Origin: Antarctobacter aquimaris
GTDB lineage: Bacteria > Pseudomonadota > Alphaproteobacteria > Rhodobacterales > Rhodobacteraceae
Assembly (NCBI RefSeq): GCF_900184945.1
Contig: NZ_FXYF01000004.1
Location: 372,001 to 436,000 of the forward strand
DNA length: 64,000 nucleotides
Direction: 5' to 3'
The position numbers and the translations under genes were made by a program. The notes under the pieces are model-generated. The model ran no database searches and was not told the DNA's origin. It saw only the letters and a program-made list of their open reading frames with translations. The stretch's first letter is position 1, and each line of letters starts with the position of its first letter. This document shows positions 39,143 through 47,632 of the stretch, piece by piece.

Positions 39143-39520
39143 ATGAAGACCGAAACCATTGGCGACGCCACCTTCGAAACCTGGAGCGTGGACGAGGTCG
39201 CTCAGGCCGTCGCGAACAAGTCGATCGTGCTGATCGACGTGCGCACGCCGCAGGAATACATGTTCGAACACATCGAAGGAGCGCTGTTGATGCCGTTGGC
39301 CTTCTTCAAGGCCGACGCGCTGCCGGGGCAGGGCGAAAAGCGGATCGTGTTCCACTGCGGCTCGGGGGTTCGGTCCGAACGCGTGTCGCGCGCCGCCATC
39401 GACGCGGGCCTCAAGCAGATCGCCCACATGGAGGGCGGCTTCGGCGCCTGGAAAACGGCGCAGAAGCCTTATGTCGGCACCAACATGTCCACCGGCGCAC
39501 CGCAGCGCGTCGGCGGCTGA
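39143..39520 (+). CDS. Rhodanese domain protein
   Basis: A 125-residue single-domain rhodanese. It has LIDVRTPQEYMFEHIEGALLMPL and the active-site loop FHCGSGVRSERV with Cys72, then HMEGGFGAWK. It carries persulfide sulfur in the cytoplasm; partner unknown. GGGAG seven bases before the ATG supports the start. It stands alone, convergent with the aminotransferase gene. Confidence 0.92.
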   Translation: MKTETIGDATFETWSVDEVAQAVANKSIVLIDVRTPQEYMFEHIEGALLMPLAFFKADALPGQGEKRIVFHCGSGVRSERVSRAAIDAGLKQIAHMEGGFGAWKTAQKPYVGTNMSTGAPQRVGG

Positions 39521-39540
39521 GGTTCTCGCGGGCGGGCCTG

Positions 39541-40935
39541 TCAGCCCGCCTGCATATGCCCTTCGGCGGTCAGCTGCACCAGCGCCTCGTCCAGGCTCTT
39601 GCGCGCCCGCTCGATCAGGATGTCGATCTCGTCGTGGCTGATGACCAGCGGCGGAGACAGGATCATCCGGTCGTAGACGTGGCGCATGACCAGGTTGTTG
39701 GCAAAGCAGCGTTCGCGGCAGATGTAGCCGGCGGTCCCGGCCTCGGCCTTGAACGGCGCGCGTGTCGCCTTGTCCGGAGTCAGCGCGAGGCTGCCCATCA
39801 TGCCGACGATCTTGACCTCGCCCACCAGCGGGTGATCGGCCAGACTTTCGAAGCGCTGCTTGAGGTAGGGCGCGGTGGTCTCGCGGACACGCTCGATGAT
39901 GCCGTCCTCCTCGAGGATGCGCAGGTTCTCCAGCGCGACGGCGCAGGCCACCGGGTGACCGGAATAGGTGTAGCCGTGGTTGAACTCGGTCGCCTCGATG
40001 ACCTTGGCGACCTTGTCCGACACGATCGACGCGCCGATTGGCTGGTAGCCCGAGCTCAACCCCTTGGCCACCGTCATGATGTCCGGCTGGATGCCCATGG
40101 TCTGGCTGCCGAACCAGTTGCCGGTGCGGCCGAACCCGCAGATCACCTCGTCGGCGATCAGCAGGATGTCGTATTTCTTCACGATGCGCTGGATCTCGGG
40201 CCAGTAGGTGTCCGGCGGGATGATCACGCCACCGGCACCCTGGATCGGCTCGGCGATGAAGGCCGCGACCTTTTCCGGGCCGATCTCGAGGATGGCCTTT
40301 TCCAGCTGCTGCGCGCGCTCCAGGCCAAATTCCTCGGGCGTGAGGTCACCGCCCTCGTTGTACCAGTGCGGCTGGTCGATGTGGTGGATGCCCGGGATCG
40401 GCATGCCGCCCTGCTCGTGCATCGGCTTCATGCCGCCCAGGCTGCCCGACCCGACGGACGACCCGTGGTAGGCATTCCAGCGCGAGATGATGACGTGGCG
40501 GTCGGGCTGGCCCAGCTCGTCCCAGTAGGTCCGCACCATGCGCAGGTTGGTGTCGTTGGCCTCGGACCCGGAGCCGGCAAAGAAGACGTGGTTGAGGTCG
40601 CCGGGCGCCACTTCCGCCAGCTTGGCCGCGAGGTTCAGCGCGGGCACGTGGCTGGTCTGGAAGAAGGTGTTGTAGAACGGCAGTTCCTGCATCTGGCGAT
40701 AGGCGGCATCGGCCAGCTCGGTGCGGCCGTAGCCCACGTTCATGCACCACAGCCCGGCCATGCCGTCGAGGATGCGGTTGCCTTCGCTGTCGGTCAGCCA
40801 GCAGCCGTCGGCCCGGGTGATGATCCGGGCCCCCTTCTGGGCAAGCGCGGCCCCCTTGGTAAAGGGATGCATGTGGTGCGCGGCGTCGAGCGCCTGCAAT
40901 TCTACGGTGGGGGAATTCAGCGAAAGGATGGTCAT
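39541..40935 (-). CDS. Class III aminotransferase, putrescine/polyamine type (SpuC-like)
   Basis: A 464-residue PLP enzyme. Key parts are HMHPFTKGAALAQKGARI, the PLP phosphate site FAGSGSEANDTNLRM, Asp in LLIADEVICGFGRTG, and the PLP Lys in MTVAKGLSSGYQPIGAS. The sequence type is the omega-aminotransferase group that includes SpuC (putrescine or cadaverine with pyruvate). Taurine or beta-alanine enzymes look alike. Its position opposite a GntR gene and potFGHI supports polyamine breakdown. A strong sigma-70-like promoter precedes it. Confidence 0.88.
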   Translation of the reverse strand: MTILSLNSPTVELQALDAAHHMHPFTKGAALAQKGARIITRADGCWLTDSEGNRILDGMAGLWCMNVGYGRTELADAAYRQMQELPFYNTFFQTSHVPALNLAAKLAEVAPGDLNHVFFAGSGSEANDTNLRMVRTYWDELGQPDRHVIISRWNAYHGSSVGSGSLGGMKPMHEQGGMPIPGIHHIDQPHWYNEGGDLTPEEFGLERAQQLEKAILEIGPEKVAAFIAEPIQGAGGVIIPPDTYWPEIQRIVKKYDILLIADEVICGFGRTGNWFGSQTMGIQPDIMTVAKGLSSGYQPIGASIVSDKVAKVIEATEFNHGYTYSGHPVACAVALENLRILEEDGIIERVRETTAPYLKQRFESLADHPLVGEVKIVGMMGSLALTPDKATRAPFKAEAGTAGYICRERCFANNLVMRHVYDRMILSPPLVISHDEIDILIERARKSLDEALVQLTAEGHMQAG

Positions 40936-40961
40936 GTGCGGCTCCCGAAAGACTTGGGCGC

Positions 40962-40989
40962 AGAATATGATCAAATTACAAAGTGTCAA
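40962..40989 (-). promoter_or_regulatory. Sigma-70-type promoter of the aminotransferase gene
   Basis: On the minus strand TTGACA (40984-40989), a 16-base spacer and TATTCT (40962-40967), 27 bases before the start codon. Confidence 0.6.
40964..40977. promoter_or_regulatory. Candidate GntR operator, AATATGATCAAATT
   Basis: A nearly symmetric 14-mer centred on TGATCA that lies between the -35 and -10 of the aminotransferase promoter. Ten bases, TATGATCAAA, recur at 41939-41948 before potF. Confidence 0.5.
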
Positions 40990-41184
40990 TCGAATCAGGT
41001 CGCCCGCGTCCCATCGCGGGCGGCCGGTGGGCAAGGGTGTCTTTCGCGCCAGCGAAAGATCACCAGCCCACACAGTCCCATTCCGGGTGCAACGTCAGCC
41101 CGCGTCCCGGCGCGCACGGCCTCGAAGATACGACGGGTGACGCTCGCGCGCTGCGGGAGCATCGTGCCACCCACTGCCCCTGCC

Positions 41185-41844
41185 CTAAAGGCTCTGCAGG
41201 ATCATGCCCATGCCCTGCGACACGTCTTCCTCGACGGCCAGGGCCGCGGCGTCAGGGTCGCGCGCCTCGAGTGCCGCCAGCAAATCCTTGTGGCAATCCG
41301 GAAGATGCCGCGTCCCCAACTGCCCGCAGACCACCCGCAGCGACGGCCCGAAGCGCAGCCACAGCGTCTCGGTCAACGATTGCAAGATCGGCGCATCGGC
41401 GATGCCGTTCAGCACCGCGTGAAAGGCGTGGTTCTCGCGCAGGTAGCCCTCGATGTCGCCGCGCAGAATCGCCCGGTCGAGCAGGCCGTCGACTTCTCCC
41501 AGCAGGTCCACGTCCTCGGCGTCCGCGCGTTCTGCCGCGCGCCGGGCCAGCCTCGGTTCGATCGCCATCCGCGCCTCGGTCAGTTCCGCCACCAGCGCCT
41601 CGGTCAGGATCGGGACCTGGATTCGCCGGTTCTCCAGCGCCTGCAACGCACCTTCGGCCGTCAACCGCCGGATCGCCTCGCGCACCGGGGTCATCCCGGC
41701 GTCCAGCCGCTCGGTCAAGCCCTTGATCGTAACGGGTTCTCCGGGCGCAAGGGCCCCGAACAGAATCGCGTCGCGCAGGTTGCGGTAAACCTGTTCATGG
41801 GCCGGCAAACCGGCCGCGGCCCGGGTCTCTGCCATAATTGTCAT
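41185..41844 (-). CDS. GntR family regulator, FCD (FadR) type
   Basis: A 219-residue regulator. The winged helix is HEQVYRNLRDAILFGALAPGEPVTIKGL plus MTPVREAIRRLTAEGAL (in two parts), and the C-terminal FCD domain has metal-type residues in ENHAFHAVLN and HKDLLAALEARD. It sits between the aminotransferase gene and potFGHI. GGGGGG lies nine bases before the ATG at 41844; a later Met at 41835 is possible. It most likely controls both sides. Confidence 0.9.
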   Translation of the reverse strand: MTIMAETRAAAGLPAHEQVYRNLRDAILFGALAPGEPVTIKGLTERLDAGMTPVREAIRRLTAEGALQALENRRIQVPILTEALVAELTEARMAIEPRLARRAAERADAEDVDLLGEVDGLLDRAILRGDIEGYLRENHAFHAVLNGIADAPILQSLTETLWLRFGPSLRVVCGQLGTRHLPDCHKDLLAALEARDPDAAALAVEEDVSQGMGMILQSL

Positions 41845-41917
41845 CACAAAGGACCCCCCTGCCTGCTGCCTGAGCAGCATCCCTTGCACACATTCGTCAC
41901 CCGTGGAAACATCGCCG

Positions 41918-41939
41918 AAGTTGCATCGCGACGCAACTT
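41918..41939. promoter_or_regulatory. 22-bp palindrome upstream of potF
   Basis: AAGTTGCATCGCGACGCAAC plus TT is self-complementary except for one base pair. It lies in the 152-bp gap between gntR and potF, 57 bases before the potF start. Confidence 0.55.
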
Positions 41940-41950
41940 ATGATCAAAAA
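41937..41950. promoter_or_regulatory. Second TATGATCAAA site, before potF
   Basis: CTTATGATCAAAAA shares ten consecutive bases with the site inside the aminotransferase promoter and directly follows the 22-bp palindrome. Confidence 0.45.
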
Positions 41951-41996
41951 ATTGGTGACGGGGCACTGGAGACCCCGTGACCAACGGGAGAACTGG

Positions 41997-43082
41997 ATGA
42001 CCAAGACACTTTTGACAATGACCGCTTCCCTTGCGCTCGTGGCCGGCATGGCTGCCGCCGAGGAAGTGCGCGTCTACAACTGGTCTGACTACATCGACGA
42101 AAGCCTGCTGGAGAAATTCGAGCAGGAAACCGGCATCGACCTCATCTACGACGTGTTCGACAGCAACGAGGTTCTCGAGACCAAGATGCTGGCCGGCGGT
42201 TCGGGCTATGACGTCGTGGTGCCCACCGGCACCTTCCTGCAGCGTCAGATCATGGCGGGCGCCTTCCAGCCGCTGGACAAGTCCAAGCTGCCGAACATCG
42301 ACAACATGTGGGACGTGATTTCCAAGCGGACCGCCGTCTACGATCCGGGCAACGAATACTCGATCAACTACATGTGGGGCACCACCGGCATCGGCGTGAA
42401 CGTGGGCAAGGTCAAGGAACTGCTGGGGGACGACGCGCCGATTGGCAGCCTCGCGCTGATCTTCGACCCCGCCAACATGGAAAAGCTGGCCGCCTGCGGC
42501 GTGCACCTGCTGGACGCGCCCGTCGAGGTGGTGCCCGCGGCGCTGGCCTATGCCGGGCTCGACCCGGACCGCAAGGACGACGAGGCGCTGGCCAAGGCCG
42601 AAGAGGTCCTGATGGGCGTCCGTCCCTACGTGCAGAAATTCCACAGCTCGGAATACATCAACGCGCTGGCCAACGGCGACATCTGCGTGGCCTTCGGCTG
42701 GTCGGGTGACATCCTGCAGGCACGCGACCGCGCCGCCGAGGCCGAGAACGGCGTCGAGATCGCCTACAACGCGCCCTCCGAGGGTGCGCTGATGTGGTTC
42801 GACCAGATGGCCATCCCGGTCGACGCCCCGAACCCGGCGGGCGCCCATGTGTTCCTGAACTTCATCATGGATGCGCAGAACGCGGCCGCGGCCTCGAACT
42901 ACGTCTACTACGCCAACGGCAACAAGGCGTCGCAGGAATTCCTGGTCGAGGACGTGATCGGCGACACCGCGATCTACCCGGACGCGGCAGCGCTGGACAA
43001 CCTCTACACCACGACGCCCTTCTCACCCAGGGAGCAGCGGTCGCTGACCCGCATGTGGACCAAGGTCAAGTCGGGCACCTGA
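41997..43082 (+). CDS. potF: Putrescine-type periplasmic binding protein
   Basis: A 361-residue PotF/PotD-family protein with a short signal peptide (MTKTLLTMTASLALVAGMAAA). The mature part starts EEVRVYNWSDYIDESLLEKF, the family signature, with DVVVPTGTFLQRQI and YSINYMWGTTGIGVN lining the ligand cleft, then AFGWSGDI and LMWFDQMAIP. It delivers putrescine or a similar polyamine to PotGHI. CGGGAGA five bases before ATG 41997 sets the start; an earlier in-frame ATG adds a non-signal extension. Confidence 0.93.
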   Translation: MTKTLLTMTASLALVAGMAAAEEVRVYNWSDYIDESLLEKFEQETGIDLIYDVFDSNEVLETKMLAGGSGYDVVVPTGTFLQRQIMAGAFQPLDKSKLPNIDNMWDVISKRTAVYDPGNEYSINYMWGTTGIGVNVGKVKELLGDDAPIGSLALIFDPANMEKLAACGVHLLDAPVEVVPAALAYAGLDPDRKDDEALAKAEEVLMGVRPYVQKFHSSEYINALANGDICVAFGWSGDILQARDRAAEAENGVEIAYNAPSEGALMWFDQMAIPVDAPNPAGAHVFLNFIMDAQNAAAASNYVYYANGNKASQEFLVEDVIGDTAIYPDAAALDNLYTTTPFSPREQRSLTRMWTKVKSGT

Positions 43083-43094
43083 GCCTCTGACCTG

Positions 43095-43118
43095 CGCGCC
43101 GCCCGACCGGGCGGCGCG
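43095..43118 (+). terminator. Intercistronic hairpin between potF and potG
   Basis: A 10-bp GC stem, CGCGCCGCCC (43095-43104) with GGGCGGCGCG (43109-43118), followed by TTTCC. It probably works as a partial terminator or mRNA stabiliser that keeps binding protein in excess. Confidence 0.65.
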
Positions 43119-43144
43119 TTTCCTGACTTCAGTGGTGGAATGAT

Positions 43145-44563
43145 ATGGCCGGACCCGTCTTTGCCCCTTGGAACGATCCCGAGGCAAAACCGCTCATCCA
43201 GTTCAAGGGCGTGACCAAGCGATTCGGCGATTTCACCGCCATCGACAACCTCACCCAGGACATCTACGAAAAGGAATTCTTTGCCCTGCTCGGCCCGTCC
43301 GGCTGCGGCAAGACCACGCTGATGCGGATGCTGGCGGGCTTCGAGGAACCGACCGAGGGCGCCATCCTGCTGGGCGGCGTCGACATCGGACATGTGCCGC
43401 CCAACAAGCGCCCCGTGAACATGATGTTCCAGAGCTACGCGCTGTTTCCGCACCTGTCGGTCTACGACAACATCGCCTTTGGCCTGCGGCGCGAACGCAA
43501 GTCCAAGGAGCAGATCGACGAGCGGGTCAAGGAAATGCTCCGCCTGACCCGGCTGGAGCGCTTTGCCCAGCGCAAGCCGCACCAGATTTCCGGCGGCCAG
43601 CGGCAGCGCGTGGCGCTGGCGCGCAGCCTGGCCAAGGCGCCCAAGCTGCTGCTGCTCGACGAACCGCTGGGCGCGCTGGACAAGAAGCTGCGCGAAGAGA
43701 CGCAGTTCGAACTGGTCGACATCCAGGAAAAGACCGGCACCACCTTCATCATCGTGACGCATGACCAGGAAGAGGCGATGACCGTCGCCAGCCGCGTCGC
43801 GGTCATGAGCGAAGGCCGCATCGCCCAGGTCGCCACCCCGGACGTGATCTACGAGGCGCCGAACTCGGTCTACGTGGCCGACTTCATCGGCAACGTGAAC
43901 CTGATCCGTGGCATCGCCAAGGCGCGCCCGGCGCAGACCCCCGCCCCCGCGCCCGCGCCCACCGCGGAACCGGCCCCTGCACCCGCGGCAGAGGCCGCCG
44001 CCAAACCCGCCGTCGAGACTGCGCCGCAGCCCCAGACCGTGGGCCCCAAGCCCAACGCCCTGGGCCGCGCCCTGCATGACAAGGTGCTGGCCCCGATCGT
44101 CGGCAAGTGGATTGACGAACCGCCGCGCCAGTTGCCGCCGCCCGAGGTCGGCGACGAAAGCCCGGCTGACGAACCGGCGCTGCAACCCGCCGCCGCGCCC
44201 GGTGCCGCGCCTCAGATCCCGCCCGGCGGGATCGAGATCCGCTGGGCCGAGGGCCTGCCGCCGCTGATCGCCGTCAACGGTACTGCCGACCTTGACGGCC
44301 ATCCCGTCGTGCTGGCGCTGCGCCCCGAAAAGCTGGGCATCTCCAAGGAAAAGCCTGCCGCCGCCAACGCGCTCAGGGGCAAGGTGATCGACATCGCCTA
44401 CCTCGGCAACATCTCGACCTACCACGTCGAGGTCGCAAAGGGCCTGATGCTCAAGGCGCAGGCCGCCAACACCCGGCGCATCTCGCGCCGTGACATCACC
44501 TGGCAGGACGAGGTCTGGCTGAGCTTCACCGCCACCGCCGGCGTCGTGCTGAAGGACGAATGA
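43145..44563 (+). CDS. potG: Putrescine-type ABC transporter ATPase with a ~100-residue insertion
   Basis: A 472-residue ATPase; relatives have about 375. The ABC domain is complete: GPSGCGKTTLMRMLAG, FQSYALFPHLSV, ISGGQRQRVALARSL, LLLDEPLGALDKK, THDQEEAM. After IGNVNLIRG, residues about 258-360 are an Ala/Pro-rich insert holding a short charged part (NALGRALHDKVLAPIVGKW). The TOBE domain then follows (VLALRPEKLGI to VWLSFTATAG). The frame is open throughout and codon use is normal, so it is a real insertion. It overlaps potH by four bases. Confidence 0.93.
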   Translation: MAGPVFAPWNDPEAKPLIQFKGVTKRFGDFTAIDNLTQDIYEKEFFALLGPSGCGKTTLMRMLAGFEEPTEGAILLGGVDIGHVPPNKRPVNMMFQSYALFPHLSVYDNIAFGLRRERKSKEQIDERVKEMLRLTRLERFAQRKPHQISGGQRQRVALARSLAKAPKLLLLDEPLGALDKKLREETQFELVDIQEKTGTTFIIVTHDQEEAMTVASRVAVMSEGRIAQVATPDVIYEAPNSVYVADFIGNVNLIRGIAKARPAQTPAPAPAPTAEPAPAPAAEAAAKPAVETAPQPQTVGPKPNALGRALHDKVLAPIVGKWIDEPPRQLPPPEVGDESPADEPALQPAAAPGAAPQIPPGGIEIRWAEGLPPLIAVNGTADLDGHPVVLALRPEKLGISKEKPAAANALRGKVIDIAYLGNISTYHVEVAKGLMLKAQAANTRRISRRDITWQDEVWLSFTATAGVVLKDE

Positions 44564-45453
44564 TGCGCCGCGTCGTCCTCATCGCCCTGCCCTACCTGTG
44601 GCTGTTGGCGCTGTTCCTGGTGCCCTTTCTCATCGTCCTGAAAATCTCGCTGTCGGACACCGCGCTGGCCCGGCCGCCCTACATGCCGCAGCTGGACCTG
44701 AGCGAAGGCTGGACCGGTATCCGGACCTTCCTGTCCGGGCTGGACTTCGAGAATTTCACCTTCCTGACCACGGACGCGCTGTACTGGAAGGCCTATCTCA
44801 GCTCGCTCCAGATCGCCGTCACGGCGACCTTCATCACCCTTTGCGTGGGCTACCCGGTGGCCTATGCCATGGCCCGCGCGCCGCAGGAATGGCGGCCGAC
44901 GCTGCTGATGTTGGTGATCCTGCCATTCTGGACCTCGTTCCTGATCCGGGTCTATTCCTGGATGGGCATCCTGTCGACCGAAGGCACGCTGAACCAGTTC
45001 CTGATGTTCCTCGGGCTGATCGACACGCCGCTGACGATCCTCAACACCAACACCGCGGTCTACATCGGCATCGTCTACACCTACCTGCCGTTCATGATCC
45101 TGCCGATCTACTCGGCGCTGGAAAAGCTGGACGAAAGCCTGCTGGAGGCCGCCGTGGATCTGGGATGTTCCAGGATCCAGACCTTCTGGCTGGTGACCGT
45201 GCCGCTGTCGCGCAACGGGATCATCGCCGGCTGTTTCCTGGTCTTCATCCCCTCGCTGGGCGAATTCGTCATCCCCTCGTTGCTGGGCGGGTCGGACACG
45301 CTGATGATCGGCAAGATCCTGTGGGAGGAATTCTTCTCCAACCGCGACTGGCCGGTGGCCTCGGCGGTGGCGGTGATCCTGCTGCTGATCCTGATCATTC
45401 CCATCATCCTCTTCCAGCGGTCGGAAGAGAAGGCGCGGGAGGCAAACCGTTGA
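44560..45453 (+). CDS. potH: Putrescine-type ABC transporter permease
   Basis: A 297-residue permease with an N-terminal helix (VVLIALPYLWLLALFLVPFLIVL), the periplasmic loop rich in aromatic residues, and EAA loop EAAVDLGCSRIQTFWLVTVPL. It pairs with the next gene product to form the channel. The start ATG overlaps the potG stop. Confidence 0.92.
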   Translation: MMRRVVLIALPYLWLLALFLVPFLIVLKISLSDTALARPPYMPQLDLSEGWTGIRTFLSGLDFENFTFLTTDALYWKAYLSSLQIAVTATFITLCVGYPVAYAMARAPQEWRPTLLMLVILPFWTSFLIRVYSWMGILSTEGTLNQFLMFLGLIDTPLTILNTNTAVYIGIVYTYLPFMILPIYSALEKLDESLLEAAVDLGCSRIQTFWLVTVPLSRNGIIAGCFLVFIPSLGEFVIPSLLGGSDTLMIGKILWEEFFSNRDWPVASAVAVILLLILIIPIILFQRSEEKAREANR

Positions 45454-45490
45454 CAGCCCCCCGCTGCACCCCCCTGTGCGAGGCCCGGAC

Positions 45491-46309
45491 ATGAGACGTT
45501 TTTCCTGGTTCAACGTCACCTCGCTGACGCTCGGCTTTGCCTTCCTCTATCTGCCGATGGTGCTGCTGGTGATCTACTCGTTCAACGAGAGCCGCCTTGT
45601 CACCGTCTGGGCCGGCTTTTCGACCAAGTGGTACGGCGAGCTTCTGCGCAACAAGGAGTTCCTCGACGCCGCCTGGGTCACCCTGCGCGTGGGCTTCTTC
45701 TCGTCGTGCATGGCCACCGTGCTGGGCACCATGGCGGCCTACGTGCTGGTTCGCGCCGGCCGCTTTCCCGGGCGCACGCTGTTTTCCGGCATGATCTACG
45801 CGCCGCTCGTGATGCCCGAAGTCATCACCGGCCTGTCGCTGCTGTTGCTGTTCATCGGCATCGGTCTGGACCGGGGCGTGTTCACCGTCGTGCTGGCGCA
45901 CACCACCTTTGCCATGTGCTACGTCTCGGTCGTGGTGTCGTCGCGGCTGGCCAGCTTTGACCAGTCGCTCGAAGAGGCGGCGCTGGACCTGGGCGCCTCG
46001 CCGCTGGAGGCCTTCATTCTGGTCACCTTGCCGATCATCGCGCCGGCGGTGATCTCGGGCTGGCTCCTGGCCTTCACGCTGTCGCTGGACGACCTGGTGA
46101 TCGCCAGCTTCACCACCGGCCCCGGGGCGACGACCCTGCCGATCAAGGTCTTTTCCGCCGTGCGCCTAGGCGTGTCGCCCGAGATCAACGCGCTGTCGAC
46201 CATCATGATCGGCATCGTGACGGTCGGGGTGATCACCGCCTCGCTGATCTCGAAACGCGCCGCCGTTCAGCGCGCCCGCGACGAACAGGCCGCCCTGCGC
46301 ACCTCGTGA
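45491..46309 (+). CDS. potI: Putrescine-type ABC transporter permease
   Basis: A 272-residue permease with LGFAFLYLPMVLLVIYSFN, WAGFSTKWYGELL and EAA loop EAALDLGASPLEAFILVTLP, typical of PotI/PotC. A start at 45491 (MRRFSWFN) matches relatives; an in-frame Met five codons earlier is less likely. Its end overlaps the oxidase gene as GTGA. Confidence 0.92.
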   Translation: MRRFSWFNVTSLTLGFAFLYLPMVLLVIYSFNESRLVTVWAGFSTKWYGELLRNKEFLDAAWVTLRVGFFSSCMATVLGTMAAYVLVRAGRFPGRTLFSGMIYAPLVMPEVITGLSLLLLFIGIGLDRGVFTVVLAHTTFAMCYVSVVVSSRLASFDQSLEEAALDLGASPLEAFILVTLPIIAPAVISGWLLAFTLSLDDLVIASFTTGPGATTLPIKVFSAVRLGVSPEINALSTIMIGIVTVGVITASLISKRAAVQRARDEQAALRTS

Positions 46310-47628
46310 CCCGCCTGTTCGAGCCGCCCGCCTACGGGCCGCAGGGCGCCTGTTTCTGGGCCGACACCGTCGCGCCCGGGGACTGGCCACGCCTTGACGG
46401 CGATGTGACCACGGACGTGGCGATCATCGGCGGCGGCTTTACCGGGCTGAACGCCGCGCGGACCCTGGCGCGCGCGGGCGCATCTGTGGTCGTGCTGGAA
46501 GCGGACCACCCCGGCTGGGGCGCCTCGGGGCGCAACGGCGGGTTCTGCTGCCTCGGTGGGGCCAAGGCCTCGGACGCGATGCTGGAGCGTCGCTTTGGTG
46601 CGGGCGCGGCACGCGCCTGGGCCGCGACGGAACAGGCCGCCGTCGCCCATGTCTCGGGCCTGATCGACAGGCATGGATGGGATGTCGACCGCCATTCGCA
46701 GGGCGAAACCCTGCTGGCGCATACCCCCCGGAAATTCGCCGCGCTCAAGGCCAGCGCACCGGTCCTCTCGTCCGAACTGGGCGTGACGGTGGAGTTGCAC
46801 ACCAAGGACGAGTTGCCGGCGCTGGGGCTGGGCGGGCCCTGGCATGGCGCGATGACGGTGCCGGTGGGCTTTGCACTGAACCCGCGCAAGTACCATGCCG
46901 GATTGGCGCGGACGGCCCAAACCGCCGGGGCGCGCCTGATGGCGCACAGCCCGGTCACCGCGCTGGAACGTCTCGCCGCGGGCTGGCGCCTGCGCACGCC
47001 CGGCGGCACGGTCACGGCGAACAGGATCGTTCTCGCGACCAACGGTTACAGCCACGAGGACCTGCCGCCGTGGATGCGCGCCCGCACCCTGCCGGCGCAG
47101 TCCACCGTCATCGTCACCCGCCCCCTGTCGCAGGACGAACAGCGCGCGGCGGGCTGGTGGTCATCGCAGATGGCCTATGACACGCGGTTCCTGCTGCACT
47201 ACTTCCGGCTGTTGCCGGACGGGCGGTTCCTGTTCGGGATGCGCGGCGGTCTGTACGCGACCGAGACCGCGCAGGCGCGCATCTCGCGCCGCATCCATGC
47301 CAATTTCAACCGTCTGTTCCCCGCGTGGCGGGACGTGGAGATCACGCATGAATGGTCCGGCCTGGTCTGCCTGATGCGCACGCTGACACCCTTTGTCGGC
47401 GCGGTGCCGGGCCACGCCGGGCTGTTCGCCGCGCTGGGGTATCACGGCAACGGGGTGGCGATGGGCTCCTACGCCGGGCACCTGGTGGCGCAGCGCATGC
47501 TGGGCCGGGCGCCCGAAGGCCCCGCACCGGAGTGGCTGGCGTCTGAGCCGCCGCGCTTTCCCCTCGGCCGGTATCGCCGCCTGCTGCTGGCCCCGGCCTA
47601 TGCCGTGGCCGAGGCGCTGGACCTCTGA
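46306..47628 (+). CDS. FAD-dependent amine oxidase, gamma-glutamylputrescine oxidase-like
   Basis: A 440-residue DAO-family flavoprotein. The FAD motif DVAIIGGGFTGLNAARTLA is near residue 37, followed by LEADHPGWGASGRNGGFC, and it ends with the FAD contact FAALGYHGNGVAMGSYAG. This resembles PuuB, which oxidises gamma-glutamylputrescine, but no PuuA-like synthetase is present here, so it may use another secondary amine. A GTG start in a GTGA overlap ties it to potI, implying action on the imported compound. Confidence 0.87.
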   Translation: MTRLFEPPAYGPQGACFWADTVAPGDWPRLDGDVTTDVAIIGGGFTGLNAARTLARAGASVVVLEADHPGWGASGRNGGFCCLGGAKASDAMLERRFGAGAARAWAATEQAAVAHVSGLIDRHGWDVDRHSQGETLLAHTPRKFAALKASAPVLSSELGVTVELHTKDELPALGLGGPWHGAMTVPVGFALNPRKYHAGLARTAQTAGARLMAHSPVTALERLAAGWRLRTPGGTVTANRIVLATNGYSHEDLPPWMRARTLPAQSTVIVTRPLSQDEQRAAGWWSSQMAYDTRFLLHYFRLLPDGRFLFGMRGGLYATETAQARISRRIHANFNRLFPAWRDVEITHEWSGLVCLMRTLTPFVGAVPGHAGLFAALGYHGNGVAMGSYAGHLVAQRMLGRAPEGPAPEWLASEPPRFPLGRYRRLLLAPAYAVAEALDL

Positions 47629-47632
47629 CGCC

